A stretch of DNA of 64,000 nucleotides from Olleya namhaensis (GTDB taxonomy: Bacteria > Bacteroidota > Bacteroidia > Flavobacteriales > Flavobacteriaceae), in assembly GCF_900114005.1 (NCBI RefSeq), contig NZ_FORM01000004.1, positions 241,035 through 305,034 on the forward strand. Reading direction: 5' to 3'. Below, piece by piece: positions 43,436 to 51,518 of this stretch. A program made the translations under genes and the position numbers. Numbering within the stretch: the first letter of the stretch is position 1; each line of letters begins with the position of its first letter. The notes beneath the pieces were generated by a model, which ran no database searches, was not told where the DNA came from, and saw nothing but the letters and a program-made list of their open reading frames with translations.

Positions 43436-43470
43436 GTTAAACAAAATGAGTTTTAACCATAAATGATCAA
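43436..43470 (-). promoter_or_regulatory. crt operon promoter with overlapping inverted repeat
   Basis: On the minus strand TTG (43468-43470) and TCATTTTG (43442-43449, imperfect minus-7) are 18 bp apart. GTTAAA...TTTAAC (43436-43457, 22 bp) is an inverted repeat laid over the minus-7 box, a suitable place for the MerR regulator to bind. Confidence 0.5.
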
Positions 43471-43512
43471 ACATTTTGAAATAATTAACAATAAAATATA
43501 AATTTGGAAATG

Positions 43513-43597
43513 TGCGCACGAGAAGACTCGAACTTCCACGATTATAATAACCATTAGCCCCTCAAGCTAACGCGTCTACCAATTCCGCCACGTGCGC
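43513..43597 (-). tRNA. tRNA-Leu (GAG)
   Basis: An 85-base class II tRNA. Acceptor GCGCACG pairs with CGTGCGC and the discriminator is A. The anticodon stem TTAGC/GCTAA encloses loop TTGAGGG with anticodon GAG. There is a long variable arm and a GTTCGAGTC T arm. CCA is not encoded. Confidence 0.96.
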
Positions 43598-43611
43598 AAT
43601 TTTAAAAAAAG

Positions 43612-43648
43612 ATAAAAAAAAAAGCTAAGCAGTATGCTTAACTTTTTT
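43612..43648 (-). terminator. Terminator between tRNA-Lys copy 1 and tRNA-Leu
   Basis: On the minus strand AGTTAAGC and GCTTAGCT form a stem with one mismatch, followed by about ten T. It implies that tRNA-Leu is transcribed separately or by read-through. Confidence 0.7.
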
Positions 43649-43650
43649 AG

Positions 43651-43723
43651 TGACCAGTCTGGGGCTCGAACCCAGGACCCTCTCCTTAAAAGGGAGATGC
43701 TCTACCAACTGAGCTAACTGGTC
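43651..43723 (-). tRNA. tRNA-Lys (TTT), copy 1
   Basis: A 73-base tRNA: acceptor GACCAGT/ACTGGTC, discriminator A, D arm GCTCAGTTGGTAGAGC, anticodon loop CTTTTAA with TTT, T arm GGGTTCGAGCCC. Its sequence is the same as copy 2. Confidence 0.97.
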
Positions 43724-43779
43724 TTGTATTTGTATGTACTATAAGAAAAAGGCAACCAAATACTTGACTTTTAATGTTG

Positions 43780-43852
43780 TGACCAGTCTGGGGCTCGAAC
43801 CCAGGACCCTCTCCTTAAAAGGGAGATGCTCTACCAACTGAGCTAACTGGTC
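43780..43852 (-). tRNA. tRNA-Lys (TTT), copy 2
   Basis: The same 73-base sequence as copy 1, 56 bp upstream of it in the direction of transcription. It lies directly behind the strong promoter at 43870-43899, which probably drives both copies. Confidence 0.97.
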
Positions 43853-43869
43853 TTTTCCGTAACGGGGTG

Positions 43870-43899
43870 CAAATATATAAGCTTTTATCAAAAATACAA
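43870..43899 (-). promoter_or_regulatory. Promoter of the tRNA-Lys pair
   Basis: On the minus strand TTG (43897-43899) and TATATTTG (43870-43877) are 19 bp apart, followed by CACCCCG. The same box plus CACCC-type discriminator occurs twice at the right end of the window. Confidence 0.8.
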
Positions 43900-43976
43900 G
43901 GCTATTTTCATTTTTTTTTTTGTTTTTTTGCCTAGCATTTATGTATGAATTTAATAATCAATATATAACAACAAAA

Positions 43977-44492
43977 ATGAACTTAATTTTAATTGGATAT
44001 ATGGCGTCTGGGAAATCAACAATTGGTAAAAAAGCAGCAGAATTGCTGAATTTTGATTTTGTTGATTTAGATAATTATATAGAAGAAAAAGAAAATTTAT
44101 CTGTTTCTGAGATTTTTAAATTAAAAGGAGAGATTCATTTTAGAAAATTAGAACAAACCTATTTAAAGGAATTGACTAATAATCTTGATAAAACAATTAT
44201 TTCCTTAGGAGGTGGTACACCTTGTTTTTATGATACCATGAGTTGGTTAAATAAGTTAGATAACCTCACAACAATTTACCTAAAGGCCAGTTTAGATGTG
44301 TTAACTAATAGATTACATAAAGATAGCAGTAGGCCTTTAATAGCCCATTTAGATACTAAGGAAGCATTAAAGGACTTTATTGCTAAACATATATTTGAAC
44401 GTTCTTTCTTTTATAATCAGGCTAATATTGTTGTGAACTCAGTAGATTCTGAAGAGGACACTCTAAGTAATTTAATGGAAAAACTAGTTTAA
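43977..44492 (+). CDS. aroK: Shikimate kinase
   Basis: Phosphorylates shikimate with ATP in aromatic amino-acid synthesis. From ATG 43977 the enzyme has 171 residues and starts MNLILIGYMASGKSTIG, the standard N-terminus with Walker A. Longer in-frame starts (ATG 43941, TTG 43920) add a tail atypical for the family. DLDNYIE holds the shikimate/Mg Asp, HFRKLE the shikimate-binding Arg, SLGGGTPC the Gly loop, and SSRPLI the lid Arg. The 3' end overlaps the convergent phosphoribosyltransferase by 9 bp. Confidence 0.96.
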   Translation: MNLILIGYMASGKSTIGKKAAELLNFDFVDLDNYIEEKENLSVSEIFKLKGEIHFRKLEQTYLKELTNNLDKTIISLGGGTPCFYDTMSWLNKLDNLTTIYLKASLDVLTNRLHKDSSRPLIAHLDTKEALKDFIAKHIFERSFFYNQANIVVNSVDSEEDTLSNLMEKLV

Positions 44493-44999
44493 ATAGGCTA
44501 TCCAATCTTTACCATCTAAATCTACTTGTACGTGCTCATGCAAAGAAGTTGATAAAGAAATTCCTTTGTAGTCTGCCTTTACAGGGAATTTTTTATGATT
44601 ACGGTTAACAAGTACAGCTGTTTTAAATTGTTTTAAAGGGACATCCAAAAAGTGCTTGACACTATATATTAAAGTAGTTCCAGAATTTAAAACATCATCA
44701 ATCAAAACCACAGACTTGTCTTGATAGTCTTGAGGCTTTACAGATGTCTTAATTGGTTTTCTTGGGTCTTTTTTATCTATCTCTATTTTGCATAGTACCG
44801 GCTTAATTGGAGATATTTTTGAAAGTATGGTTTTTAATTTTTTTGCTAAAATATAACCATTAACATCTATACCTGCTAAAACAACTTCTGTTTCGGTGGT
44901 ATTAGCCTCATAAATTTGATAAGCTATTCGTCTTAACTTATTATTAATAGCTGTCGCGTCTAAAATTATGTTTTTTGGTAATTCCATATTATTGTTCAT
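44484..44999 (-). CDS. Phosphoribosyltransferase family protein (PyrR/hypoxanthine-PRT-like)
   Basis: A 171-aa type I phosphoribosyltransferase. VVLIDDVLNSGTTLIY at about 105 is the PRPP-binding motif, and EVVLAGIDVNGYILAKKL an upstream conserved strand-helix. Lack of clear base-binding residues leaves purine salvage and PyrR-like regulation both open. The start overlaps the S4-protein stop by 11 bp (an alternative ATG is at 44987), so the two are co-translated. Confidence 0.88.
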   Translation of the reverse strand: MNNNMELPKNIILDATAINNKLRRIAYQIYEANTTETEVVLAGIDVNGYILAKKLKTILSKISPIKPVLCKIEIDKKDPRKPIKTSVKPQDYQDKSVVLIDDVLNSGTTLIYSVKHFLDVPLKQFKTAVLVNRNHKKFPVKADYKGISLSTSLHEHVQVDLDGKDWIAYLN

Positions 45000-45363
45000 T
45001 TTCTAATGCTAGATCATCCAAATCTCTTCTATCTTTCTTTGTTGGTCGACCAACCCCTTTTTTTCTGTAATAATCTTTAGCTAATTTAAGCATTTCTTGT
45101 GCTTCAAAAGCAGATTTTGGTGTTTTATCAACGCGATATATGTCAACTAGCTTAGCACCAACACGGTTAGGAGGTATGTCTAAAACGGTTAAAGTGTAAT
45201 TGACTTGGTCTTTTCTTAACACAATAGTATCTGTAGGGTAAACATCTCTGCTTGGCTTTGCTACAGTATCATTTACCTTAATATGTCCTTTTTTACAGGC
45301 AGTTGTAGCTATGTTTCTAGTTTTAAAATACCTAACACACCACAAATATTTGTCTACTCGCAT
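44989..45363 (-). CDS. S4-domain RNA-binding protein (Hsp15/RqcP-like)
   Basis: A 124-aa protein starting MRVDKYLWCVRYFKTRNIAT, the S4 domain of Hsp15-type ribosome-associated factors, with KKGHIKVNDTVAKPSRDVYP as the second half. The tail is rich in Lys and Arg (RKKGVGRPTKKDRRDLDD), suited to rRNA contact. Hsp15 relatives bind obstructed 50S subunits carrying nascent chains; this role is inferred from the family. It is the first gene of the pair with the phosphoribosyltransferase. Confidence 0.92.
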   Translation of the reverse strand: MRVDKYLWCVRYFKTRNIATTACKKGHIKVNDTVAKPSRDVYPTDTIVLRKDQVNYTLTVLDIPPNRVGAKLVDIYRVDKTPKSAFEAQEMLKLAKDYYRKKGVGRPTKKDRRDLDDLALENEQ

Positions 45364-45443
45364 ATAAATTATCTAAAATTGACGTTAACGTTATTGTACA
45401 AAATTATATTAAAATGTATCTTGCAACTTCAAAAATAGCAATA

Positions 45444-46487
45444 ATGAAATTAAGAAAAATTACTTTTGGTGTTATATCTATGCTAATGTTAATTACAGCT
45501 TGTAATTCTGATGATGATACGACTACAACTTTTGTTGAAAGAGATAGACAAGAAGTATACGATGAGAATATTACAGAAATTGAAGAATATTTAACGACTC
45601 ACACATACAACTATAGTGACTATGACTTTGCTAATCCTTATACTTTAGCAAATGATAATTTTGAAATTATCTTTGATACCATTAGTGCTACTAATGGAAA
45701 TTTAGATGCAATAGCATTAATAGATAGACCTGAATTAAGTAGTAAAATAGTTACTGAAAATGATATAGATCACACATTATACTTTCTTAATATTAGAGAA
45801 GGTTTAGGTAATGTTGTTCATCCATTGGATGCAGTAGGTGTAACTTATGAGGGTATACTGCTTGATGGAACTGTTTTTGACGGTGCAGATGTAGTTAATA
45901 GTCCTTTTGATTTAACTAGTGCAGGAACTTCTTTTGGAGTTATTACTGGTTTTAGAGAAGCTTTAATAGAATTTAAAACTAGAGATGGTTATAGTGAAAA
46001 TGGTGATGGTACAACTACAAATCATAATTTTGGTATAGGAGCAGCATTTATACCTTCAGGTATTGCTTATTTCTCATCTAGTACAACTACAATACCTAGT
46101 TATTACCCTTTAATTTTTAAATTTGGTGTTCTTACAAGAATTAATACAGATTATGATGGAGATGGTATACCTTCTTATTTAGAAGATTTAGATGCTGATG
46201 GTGCTGGAGATGATGAAGATACAGATGGAGATAGTTTTTCCAATTTTGTAGATAGTGACGATGATAACGATGGTGTTTCGACTATAGACGAAATTATCGA
46301 AAATGTTTATGTTATTGATACTAATAATGGAGATGTAGAGCCGGTTTATGCGGATAATGAATATGAGACTACTCGAAGTCAAATTTCAGGTGTAATTACT
46401 ATTAAAACAATTACATTGATGGACTCTGATAACAATGGGATAGCAGATTATTTGGAAGACACGATTTCAATTAATTACGATAATTAG
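45444..46487 (+). CDS. FKBP-type isomerase-like lipoprotein with calcium-binding Asp-rich repeats
   Basis: From ATG 45444 the protein has 347 residues; the distal start at 45414 would precede the lipoprotein signal (MKLRKITFGVISMLMLITAC). The tail NSDDDTTT is acidic. Residues about 125-235 follow an FKBP fold (AVGVTYEGILLDGTVFDGAD, GVITGFREALIEF, AFIPSGIAY). Residues about 240-290 hold thrombospondin type 3-like calcium loops (DYDGDGIPSYLEDLDADGAG, DTDGDSFSNFVDSDDDNDG). The FKBP active-site aromatics are partly changed, so isomerase activity is uncertain. It is probably on the outer face of the cell. Confidence 0.85.
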   Translation: MKLRKITFGVISMLMLITACNSDDDTTTTFVERDRQEVYDENITEIEEYLTTHTYNYSDYDFANPYTLANDNFEIIFDTISATNGNLDAIALIDRPELSSKIVTENDIDHTLYFLNIREGLGNVVHPLDAVGVTYEGILLDGTVFDGADVVNSPFDLTSAGTSFGVITGFREALIEFKTRDGYSENGDGTTTNHNFGIGAAFIPSGIAYFSSSTTTIPSYYPLIFKFGVLTRINTDYDGDGIPSYLEDLDADGAGDDEDTDGDSFSNFVDSDDDNDGVSTIDEIIENVYVIDTNNGDVEPVYADNEYETTRSQISGVITIKTITLMDSDNNGIADYLEDTISINYDN

Positions 46488-46504
46488 TAATTAAATTATT
46501 TAAT

Positions 46505-46541
46505 AAAAAAAGAGCCACTTTTAAAGTGGCTCTTTTTTTTG
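46505..46541. terminator. Bidirectional terminator between the FKBP and PorT-like genes
   Basis: AAAGAGCCACTT pairs with AAGTGGCTCTTT, with A before and T after. It serves both convergent genes. Confidence 0.9.
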
Positions 46542-46555
46542 TTGTTTAATTAAAA

Positions 46556-47146
46556 TTATAGCATTACAGATAAACTAAGGATTAATTGGTCTGGTCTTGT
46601 GTCTAATCTATCGTTATTTACTAATGAGATGTTGTTATTTATTAATGTAGCTTCATTATCACTAAATCCTCTTTCGTATCTAAGGTCAATTCCTATTTTA
46701 TTAAAACTAACACCGATTCCAAAATTTAGACCTACAGAAAAATCATCTTGTATAGAGTTTATCGTGGCATTTTCAAAATCACTATCTATAATATATTGTA
46801 ATGATGGGCCAGCAAAAACATGCAAAGGACCTAATACTTTAAGACCAATTAATAGCGGAACATCTAATTTTTTTAAATCAAATTCTCCTGCGATATAATC
46901 ACTTTTAGTAGCTGTGTAAACTAATTCAGGTCTAAAATAGACTTTGGTACCTACTTTTGCAAAAACGCCAATATGGTACCCTAAGTTACGGTCTGGGTTT
47001 TGGTAGCTGTTTGTTGCGGATTCAAAATAATCTCCATTACCATTATAGTTTAAACCTCCTTTAATCCCAAAACCACTTTCGGTTTGAGCATAGATACATG
47101 TAGAAACTAATAGCGTTGCAATTGATGTTAAAATTAAATTTTTCAT
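46556..47146 (-). CDS. Outer-membrane beta-barrel protein, PorT-like family
   Basis: From ATG 47146 the product has 196 residues with a signal peptide ending STCIYAQ. Eight or so amphipathic strands follow: GFGIKGGLNYNGNG, LGYHIGVFAKVGTKVYFRPELVYT, LHVFAGPSLQYII, VGLNFGIGVSFNKIGIDLRYERG, ending LILSLSVML. This is the small OmpX/PorT-like barrel common in Bacteroidota. PorT itself is a T9SS component, but most members of the family are not, and nothing here marks it as PorT. A longer ATG start at 47173 would add a non-signal tail. Confidence 0.88.
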   Translation of the reverse strand: MKNLILTSIATLLVSTCIYAQTESGFGIKGGLNYNGNGDYFESATNSYQNPDRNLGYHIGVFAKVGTKVYFRPELVYTATKSDYIAGEFDLKKLDVPLLIGLKVLGPLHVFAGPSLQYIIDSDFENATINSIQDDFSVGLNFGIGVSFNKIGIDLRYERGFSDNEATLINNNISLVNNDRLDTRPDQLILSLSVML

Positions 47147-47234
47147 AATTGTAGTTTTTTTGATGAACACCATTTATAACGAAAATTGTGCCAAAATATT
47201 TTAGATAAGTTGTAATGTCTTTGTCAAGAAAGCA

Positions 47235-47275
47235 AAAAGGCGTTTAAAACAAATTGTTTTAAACGCCTTTTTTTT
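47235..47275. terminator. Terminator of the transketolase genes
   Basis: AAGGCGTTTAAAAC (47237-47250) and GTTTTAAACGCCTT (47255-47268) form a 14-bp stem, with A before and T after, so it can act on both strands. It stands 17 bp beyond the transketolase stop. Confidence 0.88.
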
Positions 47276-47291
47276 AGTCTATATTTTAGAT

Positions 47292-48245
47292 CTATTTTCT
47301 TTTTACAACTTTTTCGCAAGCCTTTACGATAGCTTCAGCATTTAAACCGTATTTTTCCATTAATTGAGCAGGTGTACCTGACTCTCCAAATGTATCATCT
47401 GTAGCAACAAACTCTTGAGGTGTTGGTTGATTTTGAGATAGTATTCTAGAAACACTTTCGCCTAAACCACCTAACTTATTGTGTTCTTCTGCAGTAACAA
47501 CACATTTTGTTTTCTTAACAGACTCAATAATAGCATTAGCATCTAATGGCTTTATAGTGTGGATATTTATAACCTCTGCAGAAATACCTTTTTCGTTTAA
47601 AACCTTAGCAGCTTCTAATGCTTCCCAAACTAAGTGTCCAGTCGCAACGATAGTTACATCTTTACCATCTTGCAAATGTAATGCTTTCCCGATTTCAAAC
47701 TTTTGATCAGCAGGTGTAAAGTTAGCTACTTTTGGACGTCCAAAACGCAAGTAGACAGGACCATCATGGTCTGCAATAGCTATTGTGGCAGCTTTGGTCT
47801 GGTTGTAATCACAAGTGTTAATTACAGTCATTCCTGGAAGCATTTTCATTAGTCCAATATCTTCAAGGATTTGGTGTGTTGCACCATCTTCACCTAAAGT
47901 TAATCCGGCGTGAGAGGCACAGATTTTTACGTTTTTATCAGAATAAGCAATACTTTGTCTTATTTGATCGTATACACGACCAGTAGAAAAGTTAGCAAAT
48001 GTACCTGTAAAAGGAATTTTTCCTCCAATAGTTAAACCCGCTGCAATCCCCATCATGTTTGCTTCAGCAATTCCAATTTGAAAAAAACGTTCTGGATTTT
48101 CTTCTATAAACTGATTCATTTTTAAAGAACCAATTAAATCTGCGCAAAGTGCTACAACATTAGGGTTTGTTCTACCTAATTCTGTCAATCCGTCTCCAAA
48201 ACCTGATCTTGTATCTTTACTTCCTGTATTTGTATATGTTTTCAT
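47292..48245 (-). CDS. Transketolase, C-terminal subunit
   Basis: A 317-aa protein equal to the pyrimidine-binding and C-terminal domains of transketolase. EANMMGIAAGLTIGG carries the Glu that activates thiamine diphosphate, ASHAGLTLGEDGATHQ is the substrate/cofactor loop, and TFGESGTPAQLMEKYGL the C-terminal domain. Together with the upstream gene it makes one functional enzyme of the pentose phosphate pathway. It starts 20 bp after the N-terminal subunit gene. Confidence 0.95.
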   Translation of the reverse strand: MKTYTNTGSKDTRSGFGDGLTELGRTNPNVVALCADLIGSLKMNQFIEENPERFFQIGIAEANMMGIAAGLTIGGKIPFTGTFANFSTGRVYDQIRQSIAYSDKNVKICASHAGLTLGEDGATHQILEDIGLMKMLPGMTVINTCDYNQTKAATIAIADHDGPVYLRFGRPKVANFTPADQKFEIGKALHLQDGKDVTIVATGHLVWEALEAAKVLNEKGISAEVINIHTIKPLDANAIIESVKKTKCVVTAEEHNKLGGLGESVSRILSQNQPTPQEFVATDDTFGESGTPAQLMEKYGLNAEAIVKACEKVVKRK

Positions 48246-48265
48246 TTTGTCTTAATTCAAGTTGA

Positions 48266-49111
48266 TTAATAATCGCCTAACGTTTCAGGGTTTTGCTCTA
48301 ATCCAATAGCTAGTTGCTCATCATTAGGTGCTTTTCCATGCCAAGCATGTGTATGCATCATAAAATCTACACCATTACCCATTACTGTTTTTAGTAATAC
48401 ACATACTGGTTTTCCTTTTCCTGTTAAGCTTTTTGCTTCTGCCATACCTTTTAATATAGCATCAATATTGTTACCAGCTTCAATGTCTAAAACAGTCCAT
48501 CCAAAAGCTTCAAATTTAGCTCTGAAACTTCCCATTGGTAAAACAGTATCTGTAGACCCGTCAATTTGCTGACCATTTAAATCAATAGTTGCAATAATGT
48601 TATCTACTTTTTTTCCAGAAGCATACATAATTGCTTCCCAGTTTTGACCTTCTTGCATTTCTCCATCACCATGTAAACTGTACACTAAATGTTTATCACC
48701 ATTTAATTTTTTAGCTTGGGCAGCACCTAAAGCAACACTTAAACCTTGACCTAAAGATCCTGAAGCAATTCTAATACCAGGTAGTCCTTCGTGAGTTGTT
48801 GGATGTCCTTGTAATCTTGTATTTATTAATCTAAAAGTATTTAATTCTTCTACAGGGAAATAACCACTTCTTGCTAATACACTATAAAAGACAGGAGAAA
48901 TATGACCATTAGATAGGAAAAATAGATCCTCTCCAATACCGTCCATATCAAAACCTTCTTTTCTGTCCATTATGTCTTGATAAAGTGCTACCAGAAATTC
49001 TGCGCAACCTAATGAACCTCCTGGGTGTCCAGAATTTACTTTGTGTACCATACGTAAAATATCTCTACGTACTTGAGTAGTTAAATCTTCTAATTGTTGT
49101 GTGCTTGCCAT
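48266..49111 (-). CDS. Transketolase, N-terminal subunit
   Basis: The 281-aa diphosphate-binding half of a split transketolase. VNSGHPGGSLG carries a conserved substrate-contact His, FFLSNGHISPVFYSVLA the Mg-site region, and HGDGEMQEGQNWEA the GDG thiamine-diphosphate motif. The enzyme moves two-carbon units between sugar phosphates. A separate gene for each half is common in Bacteroidota and archaea. The ATG follows a well-formed promoter by about 17-20 bases. Confidence 0.95.
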   Translation of the reverse strand: MASTQQLEDLTTQVRRDILRMVHKVNSGHPGGSLGCAEFLVALYQDIMDRKEGFDMDGIGEDLFFLSNGHISPVFYSVLARSGYFPVEELNTFRLINTRLQGHPTTHEGLPGIRIASGSLGQGLSVALGAAQAKKLNGDKHLVYSLHGDGEMQEGQNWEAIMYASGKKVDNIIATIDLNGQQIDGSTDTVLPMGSFRAKFEAFGWTVLDIEAGNNIDAILKGMAEAKSLTGKGKPVCVLLKTVMGNGVDFMMHTHAWHGKAPNDEQLAIGLEQNPETLGDY

Positions 49112-49136
49112 GTTGTATGGGTTAATTATTTTGTTT

Positions 49137-49167
49137 CAAAATTAGTTTTTTAATATGCCTTTACCAA
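49137..49167 (-). promoter_or_regulatory. Promoter of the transketolase genes
   Basis: On the minus strand TTG (49165-49167) and TAATTTTG (49137-49144) are 20 bp apart. Confidence 0.75.
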
Positions 49168-49281
49168 GATTATTGATGACACTTATTAACGAAATGTACC
49201 GATTTCTTAACAATTACGGTTAATTAGAGTATTCACAAACAATTTTAGCAACTATTTAGGACCCTTTGTGTTTTTCTTATA

Positions 49282-49289
49282 TATATTTG
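49282..49289 (+). promoter_or_regulatory. Minus-7 element of the tgt operon
   Basis: TATATTTG fits the consensus, though the nearest upstream TTG (49266-49268) is only 13 bp away. It places the transcription start near 49296, excluding the TTG at 49266 as a start codon. Confidence 0.6.
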
Positions 49290-49313
49290 TTAGCTGAAGA
49301 TTTAAGAGATATA

Positions 49314-50444
49314 ATGACTTTCGATTTAAAAGCAAAAGACACACAAAGTAACGCAAGAGCAGGAGTAATGACTACGGATCATGGTGTAATAGAAACACCT
49401 ATTTTTATGCCTGTAGGTACTGTTGGTTCTGTAAAAGGTGTGCACCAAAGAGAATTAAAAAATGATATTAATCCTGATATTATTTTAGGAAATACTTATC
49501 ACTTGTATTTGAAACCTCAAATAGATGTTTTAGAAAAGGCGGGTGGTTTGCATAAATTTATGAATTGGGATAGGAATATCTTGACGGATTCAGGTGGGTA
49601 CCAAGTGTACTCTTTATCAGGAAATAATAAAATAAAAGAGGAAGGTGTTAAGTTTAAGTCTCATATTGACGGAAGCTACCATATGTTTACTCCTGAAAAT
49701 GTTATGGAAATCCAACGTAGTATTGGAGCTGACATTATTATGGCGTTTGACGAATGCACACCTTATCCATGTGACTATAATTACGCAAGACGATCTATGC
49801 ATATGACGCATCGTTGGTTAGAGCGTTGTATCACACATTTAGAAAAAACACCGTTTAAATACGATTATTCACAATCGTTTTTCCCAATTGTACAAGGAAG
49901 CACTTATAAGGATTTGCGTAAACAATCTGCAGAGTATATAGCAGGTGTTGGAGCAGAAGGTAATGCTATTGGAGGATTATCTGTGGGAGAGCCAGCTGAA
50001 GAAATGTATGCGATGACAGAGGTTGTTACGGATATATTACCTTGGGATAAACCACGTTATTTAATGGGAGTTGGAACGCCTATAAATATATTAGAAAATA
50101 TTGCTCTAGGAGTTGATATGTTTGATTGTGTTATGCCAACACGTAATGCTAGAAATGGGATGTTATTTACAGCGTACGGATCAATAAATATTAAAAATCT
50201 AAAATGGCGTGAAGATTTTTCGCCAATAGATGAAATGGGAATTACATTTGTAGATACAGAATACAGTAAAGCATATTTACGTCACTTGTTTAACGTGAAT
50301 GAGTTATTAGGAAAACAAATAGCAACCATCCATAATTTAGGGTTTTATTTATGGCTAACTAGGGAAGCTAGAAAGCATATTATTGCAGGAGACTTTAAAG
50401 CATGGAAAGATAAAATGGTTAAACAAATGAATAATCGTCTGTAA
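49314..50444 (+). CDS. tgt: Queuine tRNA-ribosyltransferase
   Basis: Exchanges guanine 34 for preQ1 in tRNAs with GUN anticodons. From ATG 49314 the enzyme has 376 residues, the normal length. The first catalytic Asp lies in LTDSGGYQVYSL. FPIVQGSTYKDLR and GGLSVGEP form the substrate pocket, and DCVMPTRNARNG carries the tRNA-binding and nucleophile Asp. One oddity: the usual C-terminal CxCxxC zinc motif is partly changed. The end of the recognisable core reads INIKNLKWREDFSPIDE, where the classical Cys are missing, so zinc binding may be lost or altered. Confidence 0.95.
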   Translation: MTFDLKAKDTQSNARAGVMTTDHGVIETPIFMPVGTVGSVKGVHQRELKNDINPDIILGNTYHLYLKPQIDVLEKAGGLHKFMNWDRNILTDSGGYQVYSLSGNNKIKEEGVKFKSHIDGSYHMFTPENVMEIQRSIGADIIMAFDECTPYPCDYNYARRSMHMTHRWLERCITHLEKTPFKYDYSQSFFPIVQGSTYKDLRKQSAEYIAGVGAEGNAIGGLSVGEPAEEMYAMTEVVTDILPWDKPRYLMGVGTPINILENIALGVDMFDCVMPTRNARNGMLFTAYGSINIKNLKWREDFSPIDEMGITFVDTEYSKAYLRHLFNVNELLGKQIATIHNLGFYLWLTREARKHIIAGDFKAWKDKMVKQMNNRL

Positions 50445-51518
50445 GTGAAAATATTAGATTGGTACATATTAAAACGTTATTTACTAACTTTTGCAGTTAT
50501 GCTATTGTTGTTTATACCTATTGGTATAACAGTACATTTGGCTGAGAAAATTGGAAAAATATTAGAAAACAATGTGCCTTTCGGCGAAGTCATGCAGTAC
50601 CTGTTAGACTTTACCATATATTTTGCTCATTTACTATTTCCTTTATTTTTATTTCTATCGGTTATTTGGTTTACCTCAAAATTAGCTAATAATACAGAAA
50701 TTGTTGCTTTTTTAAGTTCAGGTGTTTCTTTCTCACGATTTTTAAGGCCTTATTTAATTGGCGCAGTCATTGTTGCTATTATCTCTATAGTTTTAGGTTT
50801 GTATTTAGCGCCAAACGCAAGTAAAGGATTTAATAATTTTAAGTATAAATACCTCTCTGGCAAGAAAACAACTAATAGTAACAATGTCCTGAAGCAGATT
50901 AATGACAATGATATTATTTATGTTACTAGCTTTGATACTAAAAATAAAACAGGTGTTAACTTTACTTTAGAACATTTTGAAAATAATAAAATGGAGTATA
51001 AGATAAGTGCCTCTAATATTAGATTTAAGGATAAAGATTCTGTTTTTCGGTTGACCAATTATTCTAAAAGAATAATTGGAGAAAACAACGATATTTTGGA
51101 TACACAAAGAAGAAAAGATACCATTTTTAGCTTCGATTTAGAAGATTTAACACCAGAAGATTATATTGCAGAAACACTACGTTATAATGAGCTTGTTAAT
51201 TTTATTGATAGAGAAGAAAAACGTGGATCAAAATTTATAGGGAGGTACAAATTAGCTAAATATCAAAAATGGAGCTTACCAGTATCAGTCTTTATCCTAA
51301 CTATTATTGCTGTAGCTGTATCTTCAAGAAAACGAAGAGGAGGTATGGGAGTTAATTTAGCATTTGGTATCTGTATAGCTATGATATTTGTCTTTTTCGA
51401 TAAAATTTTCGGTACACTAGCGTCTCAATCAAATTTTTCGCCATTACTAGCAGTATGGTTTCCAAATATTATTTTCGGAATTCTAGCCATAATATTACTG
51501 CGAAATGCAAAACGATAA
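50445..51518 (+). CDS. LptF/LptG-family permease
   Basis: A 357-aa inner-membrane permease of the lipopolysaccharide export ABC system. It starts at GTG 50445 directly after the tgt stop. MKILDWYILKRYLLTF is the family N-terminus; three helices lie at about 12-110, a periplasmic beta-jellyroll at 115-260, and three more helices at 275-350 with KWSLPVSVFIL. It moves LPS or lipooligosaccharide from the inner membrane toward LptA. Whether it plays the LptF or the LptG part cannot be settled without its partner, which is not in the window. Confidence 0.92.
   Translation: MKILDWYILKRYLLTFAVMLLLFIPIGITVHLAEKIGKILENNVPFGEVMQYLLDFTIYFAHLLFPLFLFLSVIWFTSKLANNTEIVAFLSSGVSFSRFLRPYLIGAVIVAIISIVLGLYLAPNASKGFNNFKYKYLSGKKTTNSNNVLKQINDNDIIYVTSFDTKNKTGVNFTLEHFENNKMEYKISASNIRFKDKDSVFRLTNYSKRIIGENNDILDTQRRKDTIFSFDLEDLTPEDYIAETLRYNELVNFIDREEKRGSKFIGRYKLAKYQKWSLPVSVFILTIIAVAVSSRKRRGGMGVNLAFGICIAMIFVFFDKIFGTLASQSNFSPLLAVWFPNIIFGILAIILLRNAKR

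Noticed and set aside
43651..43852. Two 73-bp direct repeats, considered as a repeat array or CRISPR fragment
   Set aside because: Each folds as a complete tRNA-Lys; there are only two units and no spacers of uniform length.
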